From Halobacillus faecis (GTDB lineage Bacteria > Bacillota > Bacilli > Bacillales > Halobacillaceae), in the NCBI RefSeq assembly GCF_007991335.1, contig NZ_BJYD01000026.1, positions 229,102-293,101 of the forward strand: DNA of 64,000 nucleotides, given 5' to 3'. Below are positions 61,832 through 64,000 of this stretch, piece by piece. Each line of letters starts with the position of its first letter. Position 1 is the stretch's first letter. The position numbers were made by a program, and so were the translations under genes. Under the pieces are notes generated by a model, which saw nothing but the letters and a program-made list of their open reading frames with translations, was not told the origin of the DNA and ran no database searches.

Positions 61832-63883
61832 ATGCGATCATTTTTCAGAGCCACTTATAGATGGGCGATCCGAGGAGTGAAACTCACCGTCTTTGGCACA
61901 ATCATAGGGATTGTCGGAATCATCGGCGTACTGATCTACGCCATCACCCAGGGACCTCCATCATTGATGACTGAACAAAATACCGTCTTCTACGGGACGG
62001 ATGGGGAAATCATAGGAGAAGAGCAAGGGGCCGAAGAACGTTACTGGATTAATATAGAGGAAATGCCGGAATCTATTAAAGATGCGACACTAGCTATTGA
62101 AGACCGGCGTTTCTATAACCACTTCGGTTTCGACTTGAAGCGTATTGCAGCAGCTGCACTTACGGACCTCAAGCAGATGAGGATGGCCGAGGGGGCCAGC
62201 ACCATCACCCAGCAGTACGCTAGAAACTTATACCTTTCCCATGATAAAACATGGAAGCGGAAACTGAACGAGGCTCTCTATGCCTTACGATTAGAAATTT
62301 TTTATAACAAAGATGAAATATTGGAAGGTTATTTGAACACCATCTATTACGGACACGGGGCTTATGGAATTGAAGCCGCAAGCCGGCAGTATTTCAACAA
62401 ACATGCAGCAGATCTTACTTTGACGGAAGCTTCCATGTTAGCCGGCATCCCGAAAGGCCCGACCTATTATTCGCCACTCGCAAACGCGGAACGAGCAGAA
62501 GCAAGGCAGCAGCAAATCTTAGCTGAAATGGAACAGAACGGCTATATCACTTCCTCTGAAAAAAGAGCAGCCGTAGAAGCGAGCATTTCCTATGCAGACG
62601 GTGAAGAAGATGAAACCCAGGAGATTGCTCCTTATTTTCAGGATCAAGTGGTGACAGAAGCGGCTCAGCTGCTTGATGTAGACAGGGAAAGTGTTCAGAC
62701 AGGCGGCTATCATATTCACACCACTTTAATTGAAGAGCATCAACGGATTCTTGAAGAACAGGTAAAACGGAACATCCCAGGGAGTGCAGAGATCCAAGCC
62801 GCTTCTGCAGTGATGGATAGCCATTCCGGGGCGATAACCGCCCTTGTCGGAGGTAAAGATTATGCTGAGAGTCCATTCAATAGAGCCACCCAGGCGAAGC
62901 GTGCCGTCGGTTCAACCATCAAACCTTTTCTGTATTATGCAGCGCTCGAAGAAGGGTATTCCCCTGTCACGATGAAAGAGACGCAGCCTATTGAAATTGA
63001 AGTGAAAGGTAAAAGTGAACCTTATATCCCTTCTAATTTCAACGATCAATATGCAGAGGAACCGATTTCCATGGCCGAAGCCCTTGCCGTTTCCGATAAT
63101 ATTTATGCGGTGAAGACCCACATGGATATCGGACCGGAAAAGCTAGGAAAAACAATGAAGACGTTCGGTGTTGAGGAAACGTTCAAACCACACCCTTCCC
63201 TTGCCTTGGGGTACTCTTCCATCTCCCTTTTCGATATGGTCAGTGCCTATGGAAAAATGGTGAAAGGAACGGAATCCATAGAAGGCCATACCATCGCTAG
63301 AATTACGGACCGGCATGGGAATGTTCTTTATGAATACAAACCGACTTACAATAAAGATGATGCTGTGGATCGAGTGCGGGCGTTCACCGTCACCCATATG
63401 ATGACGGGCATGTTCGATCCGGTTTTAGACGCTGATTATGCATCGGTTACTGGGACTCCAATTAAAGGGAAGCTGACACGCATGTATGGAGGAAAGTCCG
63501 GCACCACTGACAACGACAGCTGGATGATCGGATTCAGTCCTCAATACGTTTCCGCTGTATGGGTCGGGTATGACGAAGGCAGTAAGCCGCTTGAAGGCTT
63601 CAACGACCATCGGTATGCAAAAGCTATCTGGGCGGATACGATGGAGAAAATACATGAGAATGAGCCTACAGCAGCCTTCATTCCACCCCCAGGAGTAAAA
63701 GGAGTCTACATTGATCCTGAAACCGGCTATGTTGCAGGCCCCAATTGCCCTCAGGAAAGATTAGTGTACATGGAAGAATCTGATATTCCTAAGGATGTTT
63801 GTGGCGGGGACGAAAGTAAAGATGTTGATGATGAATTCAAAGATGATCCATGGTTCAAAGATGTTGTTGATTGGTTCTTTTAA
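61832..63883 (+). CDS. pbpG: Class A penicillin-binding protein (PbpG/PBP2d type)
   Basis: Bifunctional peptidoglycan synthase, 683 residues. A basic cytoplasmic tail and membrane helix (17-38) precede the glycosyltransferase domain with catalytic Glu90 in AIEDRRFYNHFG, then EGASTITQQYARN. The transpeptidase has Ser361-Thr-Ile-Lys364, SDN (421-423) and KSGTT (555-559). The acidic tail ends WFKDVVDWFF. TAGGAG lies nine bases before the ATG. Position beside speE matches B. subtilis ywhE (PBP2d), used in spore germ-cell-wall synthesis. Confidence 0.92.
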   Translation: MRSFFRATYRWAIRGVKLTVFGTIIGIVGIIGVLIYAITQGPPSLMTEQNTVFYGTDGEIIGEEQGAEERYWINIEEMPESIKDATLAIEDRRFYNHFGFDLKRIAAAALTDLKQMRMAEGASTITQQYARNLYLSHDKTWKRKLNEALYALRLEIFYNKDEILEGYLNTIYYGHGAYGIEAASRQYFNKHAADLTLTEASMLAGIPKGPTYYSPLANAERAEARQQQILAEMEQNGYITSSEKRAAVEASISYADGEEDETQEIAPYFQDQVVTEAAQLLDVDRESVQTGGYHIHTTLIEEHQRILEEQVKRNIPGSAEIQAASAVMDSHSGAITALVGGKDYAESPFNRATQAKRAVGSTIKPFLYYAALEEGYSPVTMKETQPIEIEVKGKSEPYIPSNFNDQYAEEPISMAEALAVSDNIYAVKTHMDIGPEKLGKTMKTFGVEETFKPHPSLALGYSSISLFDMVSAYGKMVKGTESIEGHTIARITDRHGNVLYEYKPTYNKDDAVDRVRAFTVTHMMTGMFDPVLDADYASVTGTPIKGKLTRMYGGKSGTTDNDSWMIGFSPQYVSAVWVGYDEGSKPLEGFNDHRYAKAIWADTMEKIHENEPTAAFIPPPGVKGVYIDPETGYVAGPNCPQERLVYMEESDIPKDVCGGDESKDVDDEFKDDPWFKDVVDWFF

Positions 63884-63898
63884 TGCTTTTTCGGTCGC

Positions 63899-64000
63899 TT
63901 TGGTATGACTCATGCCTCCTTTGGCGCGACTCATGCCTCCTTTGGCGCGACTCATGCCTCCTTTGGCGCGACTCATGCCTCCTTTGGCGCGACTCATGCC
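63899..64000. repeat. Tandem array of 21-bp units running off the window
   Basis: Four full units and one partial unit start at 63899, 63920, 63941, 63962 and 63983. The plus strand reads TTTGGCGCGACTCATGCC followed by TCC. The first unit differs at three bases. Read on the minus strand each unit contains AAAGGAGGCATG and encodes MSRAKGG in one frame. It begins 16 bases after the pbpG stop. Confidence 0.9.

Noticed and set aside
63761..63997. Minus-strand frame encoding repeated MSRAKGG followed by sequence antisense to pbpG
   Set aside because: The repeat part is a by-product of the 21-bp array and the rest is antisense to the well-supported pbpG C-terminus, so I list only the DNA repeat.

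Overview
The window reads as a low-to-moderate GC, endospore-forming member of the Bacillaceae. Gene content and order follow the Bacillus subtilis arc from mbl to pbpG/ywhE almost gene for gene: spoIIID, mbl and flhO-flhP; spoIID and spoIIQ; murAA; the atp operon; mnaA; upp; glyA; ywlG-ywlC; spoIIR; prmC-prfA; tdk; rpmE; rho; glpX; murAB; tal; fba; spo0F; pyrG; rpoE; the fadF/acyl-CoA region; clsB; argS; speB-speE; pbpG. Protein sequences and the intergenic repeats suggest a Halobacillus-like moderate halophile. That genus call is inference; family level is safe. Nearly everything is on the minus strand; the plus-strand genes are a small membrane protein (43388), a cardiolipin synthase (55573) and PBP2d (61832).

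Layout. 1-8.8 kb: flagellar rod genes, Mbl, sporulation genes (SpoIIID, SpoIIQ, SpoIID), MurA and YwmB/YwzB. 8.9-16.3 kb: complete F1Fo ATP synthase operon (Z-I-B-E-F-H-A-G-D-C) with a clear sigma-A promoter. 16.5-18.6 kb: a secreted Vpr-type subtilase that I do not place at this point in the B. subtilis order. 18.9-28.3 kb: mnaA, upp, ywlG-glyA, rpiB, arginine phosphatase YwlE, MntP, Sua5, a DnaA-box cluster, spoIIR and prmC. 28.3-33.3 kb: prfA, small or unknown genes and tdk, with many repeat elements between them. 33.6-43.1 kb: L31, Rho, GlpX, second MurA, transaldolase, aldolase, Spo0F, CTP synthase and RpoE. 43.8-55.4 kb: a short-chain/branched acyl-CoA cluster with fused isobutyryl-CoA mutase (IcmF), TetR regulator, MeaB GTPase, two acyl-CoA dehydrogenases, 3-hydroxybutyryl-CoA dehydrogenase, thiolase and the FadF electron-transfer protein. 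55.5-64 kb: ClsB, XapX protein, ArgS, YwiB, polyamine genes and PBP2d.

The acyl-CoA genes form a near-complete route from isobutyryl-CoA through butyryl-CoA to acetyl-CoA, with electrons passing to quinone through FadF. The set carries a perfect CcpA (cre) match in front of the thiolase gene and a FadR-like operator inside the fadF promoter. Sporulation genes are scattered among housekeeping genes as in B. subtilis, and sigma-F-like promoters precede spoIIR and pbpG.

The least explained material is intergenic. (1) About eight copies of a structured repeat are bounded by terminal inverted repeats and have variable, often hairpin-forming interiors. (2) A cluster of DnaA boxes lies beside ywlC. 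(3) A CTG-initiated small gene lies behind a promoter-leader-terminator arrangement at 30.5-30.95 kb. (4) Two tandem arrays both have an exact 21-bp period. No rRNA, tRNA, CRISPR or transposase gene was seen.
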